A DNA stretch of 64,000 bases from Bact-08 sp964533215 (GCA_964533215.1 CAZHLJ010000007.1:62001-126000), one strand, 5' to 3'. Positions 1-9,461 are shown, counted from the first letter of the stretch. Numbers and translations: made by a program. The notes: generated by a model not told the origin, from the sequence alone.

Positions 1-875
1 TAGCGTTCCACATCCTCAGCCTTAGGCTCAAGACGCCAACGTGTTGCAACAGTAAGACCGGATTGTATGCCATTTTCAAAATTATGCCACTCGTCTGTAC
101 CTCTGAGGAACTTAGGAAAATAGCCCACTCTCGGTTCAGAAACTCTTGGCTTCATCGGTTTTTCAGGCAGCAGCAGCCAGCATGCTCCAACCTCCCACGC
201 GGTATTGCCGTAATTCTCACCCTCATCCTTCTTCTCACTATTCTCTGTTGCAGTATAATACCTTACAGAACTGAAGTTGATATTTTCAGGGAAAGCCTTA
301 ATATCCGATGCATATGAGAGGTTCTTCTTATACTCTCCCAGCTTCAGCTCGTCCTTTGAGCCTCTGAGAGAGAATAATTCCGTATCTTCCTTCATCAGAT
401 CAGTAATATCAATTACATAACCGGAATCTCTTTTTTCGATAATAGGTGCTGTTGTGATAACTGTCCCATCAAAAGACTTTAAATATGAACTGTATATTGA
501 GTTCGGTATGCCTTCGTATAGCAAACGTGGATTTATTATTTCAATATTGTCCTTCTTCTTGATGATTCTGATAAGTTTCTCAAAGACAGAGTCGCCTCCA
601 TAACCGAAACGCATTTCCGGATCCTTATCCTTGGATGCTGATCCTCTCAGTATTGTTATTGTGACAAGGATGTCCCTGTCAAGTATCGATTCGGGGATAA
701 TAAGGTAATATTTCCCCTCTTGTTGGAAAGTGCTTATAAAACCACTGTCAATAATTGTCCCCTCTTTAATTAAAGAGGAGCTTACCGCCACTCCTTCTCT
801 GTTTTGGGCTCTTAGTTCGTACATGAAGCAGAAAAGGAGAGGCAGCAAGACAATTGCGCTAATTATTTTTCTCAT
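1..875 (-). CDS. Zinc-dependent metalloprotease, DUF5117/DUF5118 type (partial)
   Basis: The reading frame starts at the ATG complementary to 873-875 and runs open off the left edge, so only about 291 N-terminal residues are visible. A signal peptide (MRKIISAIVLLPLLF) is followed by sequence typical of large Bacteroidetes periplasmic or outer-membrane metalloproteases, including VRYYT, WLLLPEKPMKPR and RVGYF. The catalytic zinc motif would lie outside the window. The start codon overlaps the preceding gene's stop (TAATG), which suggests translational coupling as the last visible gene of the SusC/SusD operon. A protease here would fit uptake of peptides or proteins. The family name is from memory of these motifs. 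Confidence 0.7.
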   Translation of the reverse strand, partial: MRKIISAIVLLPLLFCFMYELRAQNREGVAVSSSLIKEGTIIDSGFISTFQQEGKYYLIIPESILDRDILVTITILRGSASKDKDPEMRFGYGGDSVFEKLIRIIKKKDNIEIINPRLLYEGIPNSIYSSYLKSFDGTVITTAPIIEKRDSGYVIDITDLMKEDTELFSLRGSKDELKLGEYKKNLSYASDIKAFPENINFSSVRYYTATENSEKKDEGENYGNTAWEVGACWLLLPEKPMKPRVSEPRVGYFPKFLRGTDEWHNFENGIQSGLTVATRWRLEPKAEDVER

Positions 876-1837
876 TAATAGTTGAATCTGTTACCAATGG
901 ATTGAAGATCCATATTGTATTTCTCGATAAAATAGTTTCTAACCATGTCATAACGTTTTTTCATCAGACCTTTGGTATCCTTGGTGGGATTTAATATGCC
1001 CTCCCAGGCGGCTTCAGTTGTATCCCAGCTGTCATTGGTGATAGCCTTGTTCCTGTATAGATACGACTCAGGATAGCTTACCATCAGCAGCATGAACTTC
1101 TTCCAGTCTATAGTTGAAGTCGTACTGGACGGCATAGGGAAGAAACCCCTGGCGAAGCCGGCCGAAACCGTCTTCAGATTGCTCAGGCCAGAATAGGAGA
1201 CAACGGATGTAAAAGCCGGCAAATCGGAAGGAGAGCTCATACCTCTGCTGACAATAAGTTCAACAAACAATCTGCTCAATGTGCGGCTCAATGCCAACTC
1301 CTTGCTTGCATTCATGGTCAGCACACTCTCATTTCCATAATTTACACATATATTGTCGTAGTTGAAATATGCATCTACAGGGGTCGTCCCATAATGTGCA
1401 GGAGAAGGGGTGAATAACAAAGTAACCGTTGACACTGACGAGCATAACATAATTTTTAATGGCAGGAATTTTTTCAAAAAGGCATCCGAATATAAATTCA
1501 GCCAACATTTTTCTATAAGAGCCAACTGTTGCGGAATATATTCCGGTTCTGCAGGGGTTACAAGATACCCTGGAGTTCCACCCGTCATTGTTGAGCTTGT
1601 AACACCATTCTTCCAGCCCGAAGGGGTCCAGTAAGTGTCTTTGTCTGTAAAATTATAGAGGAAGCATGAGCCGTATTTCTCATAATAACCCATTATTGTC
1701 GCATCAAATGGATTATTCCCCTGAGGCATGTGATATCCCTCCTCTATACCTGAAGGAGTCAGAGTGCCTTCACCTTTCTCGCACGAGTATAATAACCCCG
1801 AGAGAAGTAGGATTGCAATTAAGTATATTTTTTTCAT
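875..1837 (-). CDS. SusCD-linked lipoprotein resembling zinc metallohydrolases, without HExxH
   Basis: A 320-residue lipoprotein with signal peptide and lipobox Cys (LLYSC, residue 19). Its size, position after SusD and C-terminal pattern (KRYDMVRNYFIEKYNMDLQSI) resemble the substrate-import-associated zinc metallohydrolase lipoproteins that accompany SusC/SusD pairs. Where such proteins carry an HExxH helix, this one has SRTLSRLFVELIVSRG, and no HExxH is present anywhere. It may be a degenerate, non-catalytic member or a different family. It is co-oriented with SusD (6 bp gap) and overlaps the downstream protease start by one base. The family assignment is tentative. Confidence 0.55.
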   Translation of the reverse strand: MKKIYLIAILLLSGLLYSCEKGEGTLTPSGIEEGYHMPQGNNPFDATIMGYYEKYGSCFLYNFTDKDTYWTPSGWKNGVTSSTMTGGTPGYLVTPAEPEYIPQQLALIEKCWLNLYSDAFLKKFLPLKIMLCSSVSTVTLLFTPSPAHYGTTPVDAYFNYDNICVNYGNESVLTMNASKELALSRTLSRLFVELIVSRGMSSPSDLPAFTSVVSYSGLSNLKTVSAGFARGFFPMPSSTTSTIDWKKFMLLMVSYPESYLYRNKAITNDSWDTTEAAWEGILNPTKDTKGLMKKRYDMVRNYFIEKYNMDLQSIGNRFNY

Positions 1838-1843
1838 CTCTTG

Positions 1844-3325
1844 TTATCTTGGATTTTGTACTAACTTATAATTCCTGTTAATCGCATCATAAGGGATAGG
1901 CAGCGCATAAAGCTTGCTGCCGGCCTCAAGCACGTGATCTGAGACCGCTCCCTCCTGATTGACATACTTGTGCGAGACAGAGAGTCCCAGCCTTTTTATA
2001 TCGTACCACCTCAAACCCTCCTCAAGACAGAGTTCTCTCTGACGTTCAGCTAGGCAGAATGAGATAAGGTCATTCGGATCAGAAATATTTACATCGGAAT
2101 ATGTTCCTGTTTTATACCTGTTTCTACGAAGAGTGTTTAAATCAGAGAGGGCCTGAGTGCGGTACTCTGCGTTTCCTTTTTCCTTGAACAATCTGGCCGC
2201 AGCCTCTGCTCTGTTCAGATAGACTTCTCCAATACGGATCCCGCGCTCTCCGAAGTTAGATACATTCTGCCCGATTTTATTTCCTCTTATAGCGGTCTTC
2301 ATACCTGTGGTCTTATTAGTCTCATAGTAGAAGTAGGAGTTATATCTAAGGTCATTGGCAGAGTCATACATTCCTATAAGATTATCCGATACAGTGAAAG
2401 GGATAGGACCGGTGGCAGTAGAGTATGAGGTTGTAAAGTAGGTGCCGTTTCTTGAAAGTGAGGCCCCATATACCCATATAACCTCAGGACTTCCTGCCGG
2501 GTCAAATATGGTATAATTGGTACCGAGAGAAGCCAGGTTAGTCAAAGCCGGACCATCAGATATAGCCTTATCGGCACACTGAATAAGCTTTACAAAATCA
2601 CCTTTATAAAGATAGAATCTTGTCAGCAGCGCATTTGCAGCCACATGCCCAACCCTGAAAGCTGTCTCCGAGATATAATTCTCCTCAAGAAGCGCGGCTC
2701 CTCTTGTAAGATCTTTCTCTATCTGATCATATACCTCTTTCAATGTGTTTCTAGAAGGGAATTCATCCTTGACATCCATTGAGAGAATAAGCGGAACACC
2801 CAACGACACACTTGGGTCTACACCTGTTCCGGTATAAGCCTGTCCATAAAGAAGTACCAACTTCATGTAGTAATACCCTCTAAGGCAGAGAGACTGGCCA
2901 AGAAGAGCGTTCTTGTCCTTCTCGGAGCCGGATACATTTACCATTTGTCCAATTACCACATTGCATCCCTTAATCTTCTCATAATATTTTTTCCATGAGT
3001 TTTCATTTGCAGGAAACACTTCAGTACCGTCGAACATCTCCGGATTGAAGGTAAATACTGGTGTCCCGTTTTGAAGGATAGTGGCATAACTACTATAATT
3101 CAACCCATTACAAACCATCTCATCAGTAAGCAAAGGGAGATAGTTATCACAAGAGAATTGATAAGGATAAGCCTCTCTGTACATTACCGACCTCATGTCG
3201 CTCACCGTAGAAGGAATGATCTCATCCTGACTTGATTCTTTCAGAAAGTCCTTGCATCCATTCAGTGCAAAAAGTGAGACAAGACCCAAAAAGTAGGTTA
3301 TTATATTGTTTCTCATATTGTTCAT
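1844..3325 (-). CDS. RagB/SusD family nutrient-binding outer-membrane lipoprotein
   Basis: A 493-residue lipoprotein (signal peptide, lipobox LNGC then KDFLKE) with the SusD hallmarks: an early DEIIPST segment, a helical TPR-like region, and a C-terminal part with RIGEVYLNRAEAAAR, LNTLRRNR, ERQRELCLEEGLRWYDIKRLG and a final ALPIP. SusD proteins sit on the cell surface as a lid over their SusC partner and capture ligand before TonB-driven uptake. The gene lies one base downstream of the SusC stop, as in most such pairs. The substrate cannot be read from the sequence; the metalloprotease-like neighbours favour peptide over glycan. Confidence 0.95.
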   Translation of the reverse strand: MNNMRNNIITYFLGLVSLFALNGCKDFLKESSQDEIIPSTVSDMRSVMYREAYPYQFSCDNYLPLLTDEMVCNGLNYSSYATILQNGTPVFTFNPEMFDGTEVFPANENSWKKYYEKIKGCNVVIGQMVNVSGSEKDKNALLGQSLCLRGYYYMKLVLLYGQAYTGTGVDPSVSLGVPLILSMDVKDEFPSRNTLKEVYDQIEKDLTRGAALLEENYISETAFRVGHVAANALLTRFYLYKGDFVKLIQCADKAISDGPALTNLASLGTNYTIFDPAGSPEVIWVYGASLSRNGTYFTTSYSTATGPIPFTVSDNLIGMYDSANDLRYNSYFYYETNKTTGMKTAIRGNKIGQNVSNFGERGIRIGEVYLNRAEAAARLFKEKGNAEYRTQALSDLNTLRRNRYKTGTYSDVNISDPNDLISFCLAERQRELCLEEGLRWYDIKRLGLSVSHKYVNQEGAVSDHVLEAGSKLYALPIPYDAINRNYKLVQNPR

Positions 3326-3326
3326 A

Positions 3327-6300
3327 TTAGAAAGTTAAACTGAGATTAAAATTGTATGATCTGGTACGTGGCTGGTTTCCTGTGGCCACCTCAGCATCCC
3401 TGCCCCTGAAATCCTTGCTTACAAATGCAAACGGATTAGACATGCTTGCTCCGAATGTGATATACTTGCAGAACACCAACTTGGCAATCTTCTCCGACAG
3501 AGAATAATTCAATGATATATTGTTACATCTCAATGTTGAGGCACTTACCACCCTGGCAGTGCTGTAATTATACATCTCATAGACATTTGTGTATAAATTG
3601 GATGTTCCAGGCAACAGCACATTGCTCTTTACATTTGAATCAGGAAGTCCGGGGAAAGTGGCGTCAGTGTCACCGGGTACCCACCTGTTCAGAAGTTCAG
3701 TAGAGAAATTATCATATTCATTTGGCAAAGTGCTTGATTTATATGCCTGGCTAAGCAGCTTTTTACCTCCAATCATCAAACTGAAATTTAAAGAAAGACT
3801 TAGTTGCTTGTATCTGAACTGAGAATTCAGACCACCTGTAAAATCAGCTTCCCTTTTACCTGCATAAACCATATATGATGTCGGGTCGTTTGCAGGATCA
3901 CTACCCTCTTTTGTTTTAAGATCAATAATAGGATAACCGGTGTTCTGGTCAATGCCGTCACATTTGAAAACCCAGAAGGCAGAAGAAGAGTAACCCTCCT
4001 TGTACATCGATCCGGAAACAGCTGTTCTCCATGTGACATTCTGAGTACCAACCTTTGTTATCTGGTTATGATTTTTTGAGGTATTGACACTCATGCTCCA
4101 AGTGAAATCCTTGGTACGAACCGGAGTAAACATGGCACTTAGTTCATATCCGCTGTTTTCCATGCTACCTCCGTTGACTGGCATTCCCTCAATTCCGTAT
4201 TCAACAGGAATTGCTAGAACGGTTATCATATCAGTACCCCTTTTAATATAATAATCCGCTCCGAAAATCACCTTATTGTCAAAAAATCCCATGTCCATAC
4301 CAAAATTTGAAGAGAATGTCTTCTCCCAACGAAGGTCGATATATGGAAGACTGCTTATATTAAGCAGCTCCTCCTGTGTATTGATGTCAGTTATCGTTGA
4401 TGCTGACCCTTTTGGAATTTTAACAATAAGGCTCGGGCTATAGTTTTCCGCAATATTACGCTGGTATCCGAAGCTGGCCCTCAGGTTGAAGTCAGAGACA
4501 ATATTCTGTTTACTGAACCACTTCTCGCGGGAGGCATTCCACTTAACTCCACCTGCATATACAGGGTTGAAATTTTCATTTGCATACTTGCCGAACCTGT
4601 TAGAAGCATCGTTTCTTATACTGAAATTCAGCACATACCTGTTATCATAAGCGTAATTGAGAGTCATATAAACGCCCATATTATTAGTCTTGCGGTCTGT
4701 TATCTGATTGGAGAACTTCTCAATCTGAGTGTTTGCATAAATAGCACCGGACACAGGGTTAGTGAGGGTGACAGGCACCTGTGTAAAGGATTTCCCCCTG
4801 TATCTAAGATAACCATAAGCAATAGCCGAGTTTCCGTCATATTTCTTACTAGACATCTCAACTCCCACCATGGCGGTTAATGCATGCACATCGTTGAAGA
4901 CAGCATTATAGGAAAGTGCATTCCTCCAGTTCCAACTGAGAGTCTTCATCCCGTCATAATTATACTCTCCTCCTACTGGAAGCTTTGAATTCTTGGCATT
5001 CTCGGAATTAGGCTTCTCTGAACCATATTCATAATTCCTTATTGCTGTTATATAGTTTGACCTTTCTGTCGCAAAAGACTCACCGTTGACCATAGACACA
5101 TTGAAACTTCCTACAGTCTCATAGCGTAAAGCTTTAGTTATATTGTAGGTGAGGTTCATGTTAGTGTTCAGATTTGTAGTCTTGGTCGAAAGACCGGTCT
5201 CGTTTCTCTCATTGATAAAGTTGTACAGGAACCTGTTTGATTCTTCCTGGTAGTAGAACAGTGTCCCATCATCCTCATAAGCCGGTATTACCCTGTTGGT
5301 TGTAGAAGCATATGAGTAAGGGCTCACCTTTTTGAAACCATCCACATTTGAATGAGATCCAGACAATCTGAACGACATTCTGAAACGATCACTGAAATAA
5401 GTGGAAATGCCAATATTGGCAGAATAGGATTCCTGTTGATTACCTATAGCCGTGTTCTTGACGGAATTATAATTAATGGAGCTGTTATAGCTCGTTTTAC
5501 CAGAACCGCCGGACATGCTGAGAGTGTGATTGTGACTTACAGGATTCCTGAAAAGTATGTCAAACCAGTCAGTATTATTCGTCTCAAGTTTAGCCACTCC
5601 TTGATTGAACTCATCCTGTGTTATATTTTTATTGAGATACTGGTTGAGAAGGCCTGCATATCCGATATTGTTATTGCTCCAGTTGGAAATAAGCCCCCTT
5701 TGGAATATCTCCCTCGAAACCGCCACCCTATCCTTCGAATTCATTAATTCAAGTTTCTTATAGGTCAGCCTCTCTCCTACATTGAGTCCGAATGAATATG
5801 AGATCTTTGCGGGACCGCCTTTTTGCAGTTTTGTATTAATCACTATCACACCATTTGCAGCTCTCACTCCATAAATAGCTGTAGCAGAAGCATCCTTGAG
5901 TACGGTTATAGATTCAATGTCACTTGGATTGAGCCATGAGATGGAGTTTCCGACAAAACTCCTGATAAATTCAAAATTATTTTCAGTTATCCCCCCCTGG
6001 GCATCCAACACCTTGGTTTCAAAAGGGAGAGGATCTTCCTGAATTATCCCATCAACAACCCATATAGGCTCCTGGCTTCCCATAAGAGTCGAGGTTCCTC
6101 TGACACGAACACTCTGTCTTACTCCAGTCAAACCGCTTGAATTTGTAACAACCATACCTGGCAGGCGACCTTGAAGAGCCTGTTCAAGATTTGAAATACC
6201 ATCAAAAAAAAGGTCTTTCGCCTTGATTGTACTTACAGCCCCGGCTACTCGTTTCTTATCAATAACCTGGTATCCTGTTACTACAACCTCTTTTAAGTTA

Positions 6301-6923
6301 GTACTATCCTCTTCCATGACTACAAGCATGTTGCTTTGCCCGGAGTATCTCAATGTCCGGGGCTTCATCCCCAAAAAGGTGAAATTAAGAAGTATATCTT
6401 TCTGCTCCGGAACAGCGAATGAAAATTCGCCACCAATATCAGTGAACATACCATATTTTGTACCTTTCACCATTACAGCAACCCCAGGCAAGGTTGAGTT
6501 GCTATTATCAACCACCTTGCCTGCAATTACAATCTCTTTTTTTGCTTCAGGAGCCTTAGGTTTGGGAGAGATTACCACCACCTTGTCATCAATCTTGAAA
6601 GTCAGTCCAAATGGAGTTAGAATGGTCTTCATTAATTCGGAGAAGTCCATTTTATTCGCATTTACTTCAATTTTTTGTGATGATGACAGGTACTCCATCT
6701 TATAGAAGAACGTGTATCCGGTCTCCTTTTCCAGAGCTGTGAAAACCTCCTTGAGAGTGGAGTTTTTCATTGTCAGAGTAACCTTTTGTTGAGCGTAATT
6801 GTTTGTGGATAACAACAAAGCAATCACACACAATAAAAGCCTTGCTTTCTTAACTTTGCCTAAGCATCTGTCAAGCATTGATTGCCATAAAGAAAATGGC
6901 AATGAATCCGAGTTTTTTTTCAT
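3327..6923 (-). CDS. SusC/RagA family TonB-linked outer-membrane transporter with STN domain
   Basis: A 1198-residue outer-membrane transporter. After a signal peptide ending near NNYAQQ there is an STN (secretin/TonB N-terminal) signalling domain at about residues 48-119, a carboxypeptidase-regulatory-like domain at about 130-208, a plug domain from about 211 (LKEVVVTGYQ) with RVRGTSTLMGSQEPIWVVDGI, and a 22-strand-type barrel ending RSYNFNLSLTF. The STN domain marks it as a transducer that contacts the upstream FecR-like anti-sigma, so substrate binding would release the ECF sigma factor. It pairs with the SusD gene immediately downstream. The start is MKKNSDSLPF, with the long N-terminus usual for STN-type SusC proteins. 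Confidence 0.96.
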   Translation of the reverse strand: MKKNSDSLPFSLWQSMLDRCLGKVKKARLLLCVIALLLSTNNYAQQKVTLTMKNSTLKEVFTALEKETGYTFFYKMEYLSSSQKIEVNANKMDFSELMKTILTPFGLTFKIDDKVVVISPKPKAPEAKKEIVIAGKVVDNSNSTLPGVAVMVKGTKYGMFTDIGGEFSFAVPEQKDILLNFTFLGMKPRTLRYSGQSNMLVVMEEDSTNLKEVVVTGYQVIDKKRVAGAVSTIKAKDLFFDGISNLEQALQGRLPGMVVTNSSGLTGVRQSVRVRGTSTLMGSQEPIWVVDGIIQEDPLPFETKVLDAQGGITENNFEFIRSFVGNSISWLNPSDIESITVLKDASATAIYGVRAANGVIVINTKLQKGGPAKISYSFGLNVGERLTYKKLELMNSKDRVAVSREIFQRGLISNWSNNNIGYAGLLNQYLNKNITQDEFNQGVAKLETNNTDWFDILFRNPVSHNHTLSMSGGSGKTSYNSSINYNSVKNTAIGNQQESYSANIGISTYFSDRFRMSFRLSGSHSNVDGFKKVSPYSYASTTNRVIPAYEDDGTLFYYQEESNRFLYNFINERNETGLSTKTTNLNTNMNLTYNITKALRYETVGSFNVSMVNGESFATERSNYITAIRNYEYGSEKPNSENAKNSKLPVGGEYNYDGMKTLSWNWRNALSYNAVFNDVHALTAMVGVEMSSKKYDGNSAIAYGYLRYRGKSFTQVPVTLTNPVSGAIYANTQIEKFSNQITDRKTNNMGVYMTLNYAYDNRYVLNFSIRNDASNRFGKYANENFNPVYAGGVKWNASREKWFSKQNIVSDFNLRASFGYQRNIAENYSPSLIVKIPKGSASTITDINTQEELLNISSLPYIDLRWEKTFSSNFGMDMGFFDNKVIFGADYYIKRGTDMITVLAIPVEYGIEGMPVNGGSMENSGYELSAMFTPVRTKDFTWSMSVNTSKNHNQITKVGTQNVTWRTAVSGSMYKEGYSSSAFWVFKCDGIDQNTGYPIIDLKTKEGSDPANDPTSYMVYAGKREADFTGGLNSQFRYKQLSLSLNFSLMIGGKKLLSQAYKSSTLPNEYDNFSTELLNRWVPGDTDATFPGLPDSNVKSNVLLPGTSNLYTNVYEMYNYSTARVVSASTLRCNNISLNYSLSEKIAKLVFCKYITFGASMSNPFAFVSKDFRGRDAEVATGNQPRTRSYNFNLSLTF

Positions 6924-6953
6924 ACATTTGTTTTGGTTTTTATATTAAAAATT

Positions 6954-6985
6954 CACAAAAATGTGTTGGCCGACACGTTTTTGTG
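6954..6985 (-). promoter_or_regulatory. Hairpin in the leader of the SusC gene
   Basis: CACAAAAATGTG and CACGTTTTTGTG form a 12-bp stem with one wobble pair around an 8-base loop, 31 bases before the SusC ATG. On the minus strand the 3' arm is followed by AATTTTTAAT. It could attenuate or process the transcript between FecR and SusC, letting SusC be expressed separately from its regulators. The structure is seen; the role is inferred. Confidence 0.5.
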
Positions 6986-6987
6986 GA

Positions 6988-7013
6988 GAACGGGATTTTA
7001 ATTAATCCCGTTC
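6988..7013 (-). terminator. Hairpin overlapping the FecR stop codon
   Basis: GAACGGGAT and ATCCCGTTC form a perfect 9-bp stem around an 8-base AT-only loop containing the FecR stop. Only a weak T-run follows on the minus strand before the next hairpin. A terminator or processing signal for the sigma/anti-sigma transcript is plausible. Confidence 0.4.
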
Positions 7014-8170
7014 TTGCTTTCAGTAATTGTCAACATTTTTCCTTCTAGTTTATATTTCACATTACCAGACATTTCTATTTTTCTTAACACATCCTCTATA
7101 TCCGAATACATAGGCATCTTACCATAGTACTGGTCATGTCTGATCTTTTCATTTCTAAATACAACATCCACCTGATACCACCGGGCAATGACCTTCATAA
7201 TCTCATCCAAGGTCATCTCATTGAAATTGAACATTCCTTCAGTCCATGAAGTGTATGAGTCAGCATCCACTTCCCTGACAGATGTCTGTCCCGTACTGGC
7301 ATTCATTTTTAACTGCTGCCCAGGTTTTATGACTGTTCTATTGTTCTCTTTTTCAGAATAAAAAGCTATAGATCCGCTTTTCAGAGTCGCCAGGATATTG
7401 GCATTCTCTTTATATGCATTAACATTAAAGCAGGTTCCCAGCACCTCTATTCTACTATCTTCCAGATTAACAATAAATGGGATTTTATCTTTTTTCACCT
7501 CAAAATAGGCCTCGCCGTGCAGATAAACATCTCGCACATCTCCATTAAATTCAACGGGATACTTCAATTCTGAACCGGCATTCAGCCAGACTTTGGTTCC
7601 ATCCGAAAGTGAAAGAGGATAAAAACCACCCAAAGGAACTTTAAGTGTATGATAGATTTTCTCCGATTTTACTGTGCCCGCATCATTCTTAGTGTAGACA
7701 AGACCATTGGATTCTTCATTCTGGACAACCACATTCTTAGATGTATCAACATATTTTCCCTTTGCAGAGAGCATGACCGTTTTTCCATTGGGCAATATCA
7801 ATTCCGCCTTGAATCCTCCTGGGTTTACCTTCTCCTGGACTGACAACTTCTCAGGGTTGTTACCGGAGTTGCTCATATAGAAGATGACCCCCGCTGAAAC
7901 TATTATCAAGAGAGAAGCCGCGTAACCAACCCAACGGAAGAGCTTTTGCCTTGGCGATTTTATCCTGCTCATGAGACGTATACGCTCATCCTCCTTATCC
8001 GAGATATGTTGAAATTTACTAAGCGCACGGTTGTACATAGCTGCTTCATCCAATAGTTTCCTGTTGCTTTCGGATGAAAGCCAGCTATCAATCTCCTCTC
8101 TGGACAATTCTTCCCTGTGGTATAGAAGTCTATTCAGGAAATCTAAATTATCGCTATCATTTTCGCTCAT
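6998..8170 (-). CDS. FecR family anti-sigma factor
   Basis: A 390-residue single-pass inner-membrane protein. A cytoplasmic N-terminal region (1-78) is followed by one transmembrane helix at about 80-100 (VGYAASLLIIVSAGVIFYM), then the periplasmic FecR domain with the family sequence LPDG-like LSDGTKVWLNAGSELKYPVEF and GEAYFEV, and a C-terminal DUF4974-like region (ITARWYQVDVVF-type, here IARWYQVDVVF). It binds the adjacent ECF sigma factor and relays the signal from the STN domain of SusC. It lies 68 bp downstream of the sigma gene on the same strand, the usual regulator order for these uptake loci. Confidence 0.95.
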   Translation of the reverse strand: MSENDSDNLDFLNRLLYHREELSREEIDSWLSSESNRKLLDEAAMYNRALSKFQHISDKEDERIRLMSRIKSPRQKLFRWVGYAASLLIIVSAGVIFYMSNSGNNPEKLSVQEKVNPGGFKAELILPNGKTVMLSAKGKYVDTSKNVVVQNEESNGLVYTKNDAGTVKSEKIYHTLKVPLGGFYPLSLSDGTKVWLNAGSELKYPVEFNGDVRDVYLHGEAYFEVKKDKIPFIVNLEDSRIEVLGTCFNVNAYKENANILATLKSGSIAFYSEKENNRTVIKPGQQLKMNASTGQTSVREVDADSYTSWTEGMFNFNEMTLDEIMKVIARWYQVDVVFRNEKIRHDQYYGKMPMYSDIEDVLRKIEMSGNVKYKLEGKMLTITESKNGIN

Positions 8171-8238
8171 GTAATTATTTTGTTTGCAAATAATACACGC
8201 ACCACCCCGGAATGGGTGACATGAAATCCGAAATTTTT

Positions 8239-8745
8239 TTAGGAAATATTATTCAATTCAGACCGCAGATACAATATGGCCCTCTTTAGATGAGTTTTAA
8301 CAGTATTCACAGAAATTCCCAGATCTTCTGCGATTTCCTTATACATCTTGCCCTCTACAAAGCACAAATTCAAAACCTCTTGCTGCTTTTCAGGTAATTT
8401 TCTGACATGTATAACCAACAGGTCCAGATACTTGTCATAGTCATCCATATCCTGCCTGGCCTCTTTTTCGTGAGTTATTATTGCCTGCTCATTTGTGAGA
8501 ATTACCCTCTGATGTCTTAAAAAATTGAGAGCCATGTTACGGGTCAGCTTATACAAATAGGCCTTAAGGGACAAGCTAGTGTCAAGTACCTCTCTCCTTC
8601 TCCATAATGTCATAAAAGCATCATGAACAATGTCCTTTGAAATTTCATGATCTCTCACATAGCCATATGCAAAAGCCATCAAATCCTCAAAGTGGGTTTC
8701 AAAAAGCACTTCAAAATATCTCTTATCAAAAGATTTTTTTAGCAT
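8239..8745 (-). CDS. ECF RNA polymerase sigma factor, Bacteroidetes SusCD-type
   Basis: A 168-residue sigma factor with region 2 (FEDLMAFAYGYVRDHEISKDIVHDAFMTLW near residues 17-48) and region 4 (LPEKQQEVLNLCFVEGKMYKEIAEDLGISVNTVKTHLKRAI near 115-158), the latter with a clear helix-turn-helix. It should direct transcription of the adjacent SusC/SusD operon when freed from the FecR anti-sigma. A good -7 box lies just upstream, so the start MLKKSFDKRYF is well placed. Confidence 0.95.
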   Translation of the reverse strand: MLKKSFDKRYFEVLFETHFEDLMAFAYGYVRDHEISKDIVHDAFMTLWRRREVLDTSLSLKAYLYKLTRNMALNFLRHQRVILTNEQAIITHEKEARQDMDDYDKYLDLLVIHVRKLPEKQQEVLNLCFVEGKMYKEIAEDLGISVNTVKTHLKRAILYLRSELNNIS

Positions 8746-8760
8746 AGCTCAAATTTAGAG

Positions 8761-8768
8761 CAAATATA
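8761..8768 (-). promoter_or_regulatory. Bacteroidetes -7 promoter box for the ECF sigma gene
   Basis: TATATTTG on the minus strand matches the TAnnTTTG consensus, 15 bases before the sigma-factor ATG. A matching -33 TTTG at the usual spacing was not found. Confidence 0.6.
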
Positions 8769-8839
8769 ATATTTATCCCTAACACGTAACTGTTGAATAT
8801 CCAAAGGCGTTTTTTGTTAACCCTGAATGGGGTGCACGA

Positions 8840-8947
8840 TCAATCTTTCACACAACGCACAGAAAGCCCCATCCCCATATGGCCGTCATAGCTGACTACT
8901 CCGCCGAAAGTGTCGTACATGCGCCGTAACTCATCTCTTAATTCTAT
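8840..8947 (-). pseudogene. C-terminal remnant of a FISUMP (TIGR02145-type) lipoprotein gene
   Basis: Between the sigma gene and the small downstream gene a minus-strand frame encodes RRMYDTFGGVVSYDGHMG followed by MGLSVRCVKD and a stop at 8840-8842. This ending matches the C-termini of the two FISUMP proteins at the right end of the window (SVRCLKD, SVRCVKN). Only about 35 codons remain: an in-frame stop lies at 8948-8950 and no start or upstream domain is present. It overlaps the 3' end of the next gene in another frame. It is best read as the stump of a deleted third copy. Confidence 0.7.
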
Positions 8948-9191
8948 TTACAGTTATTACTCTATATGTATTTGAATTTATAGTTATCCTGATGTTCTTC
9001 TGAGTATTCATCACATAGAAATTCTTTCCTGTTTTTATATAGAATCTGTCGTCAGTCTCATCCAGAATTTCAAACAGGAATTCTTCAATCTGCTTTTTTG
9101 TGAGGTCGGTATACAATTTCTTATTTATCCTATCGTAAACAAGTTCGGTATAGCAGATATTCTTCAGGATTCTTTGTTTATTCTCGGTCAT
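8931..9191 (-). CDS. DUF3781-like small protein
   Basis: An 86-residue soluble protein with no signal peptide. The pattern NICYTELVYDRINKKL, LTKKQIEEFLFEILDETD, GKNFYV and INSNTYRVITVNRIK matches my memory of DUF3781, a family of unknown function found in gut bacteria and Firmicutes. The stop lies within the FISUMP remnant, so this gene probably inserted next to, or was left by, the deletion of that gene. The 5' side (9192-9460) is an AT-rich intergenic stretch with no gene or repeat I can identify. Confidence 0.7.
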   Translation of the reverse strand: MTENKQRILKNICYTELVYDRINKKLYTDLTKKQIEEFLFEILDETDDRFYIKTGKNFYVMNTQKNIRITINSNTYRVITVNRIKR

Positions 9192-9461
9192 GTCAAGTCG
9201 TATTGTCAGTACTTATTATCCCCCTGTTTATATTTCTGTCTTGTAAGCTGATTATAATTTCAACTTTTGGACATAAAGTTAAACATTTCTCTATAAATAC
9301 ATGTCTATTAATAATTTATTTTCAATAAGTTCAGTAATAAAAAACTGATCAAATGAAAAAGTAGATGGAGCAGATTGGGTTAAAAATCATAATTTAGCAA
9401 AAGTGTGGAAAATGTGGTTGCATGTCCGCAAGCTTACGGCAGTTCAGAATGAGAAATTTTG

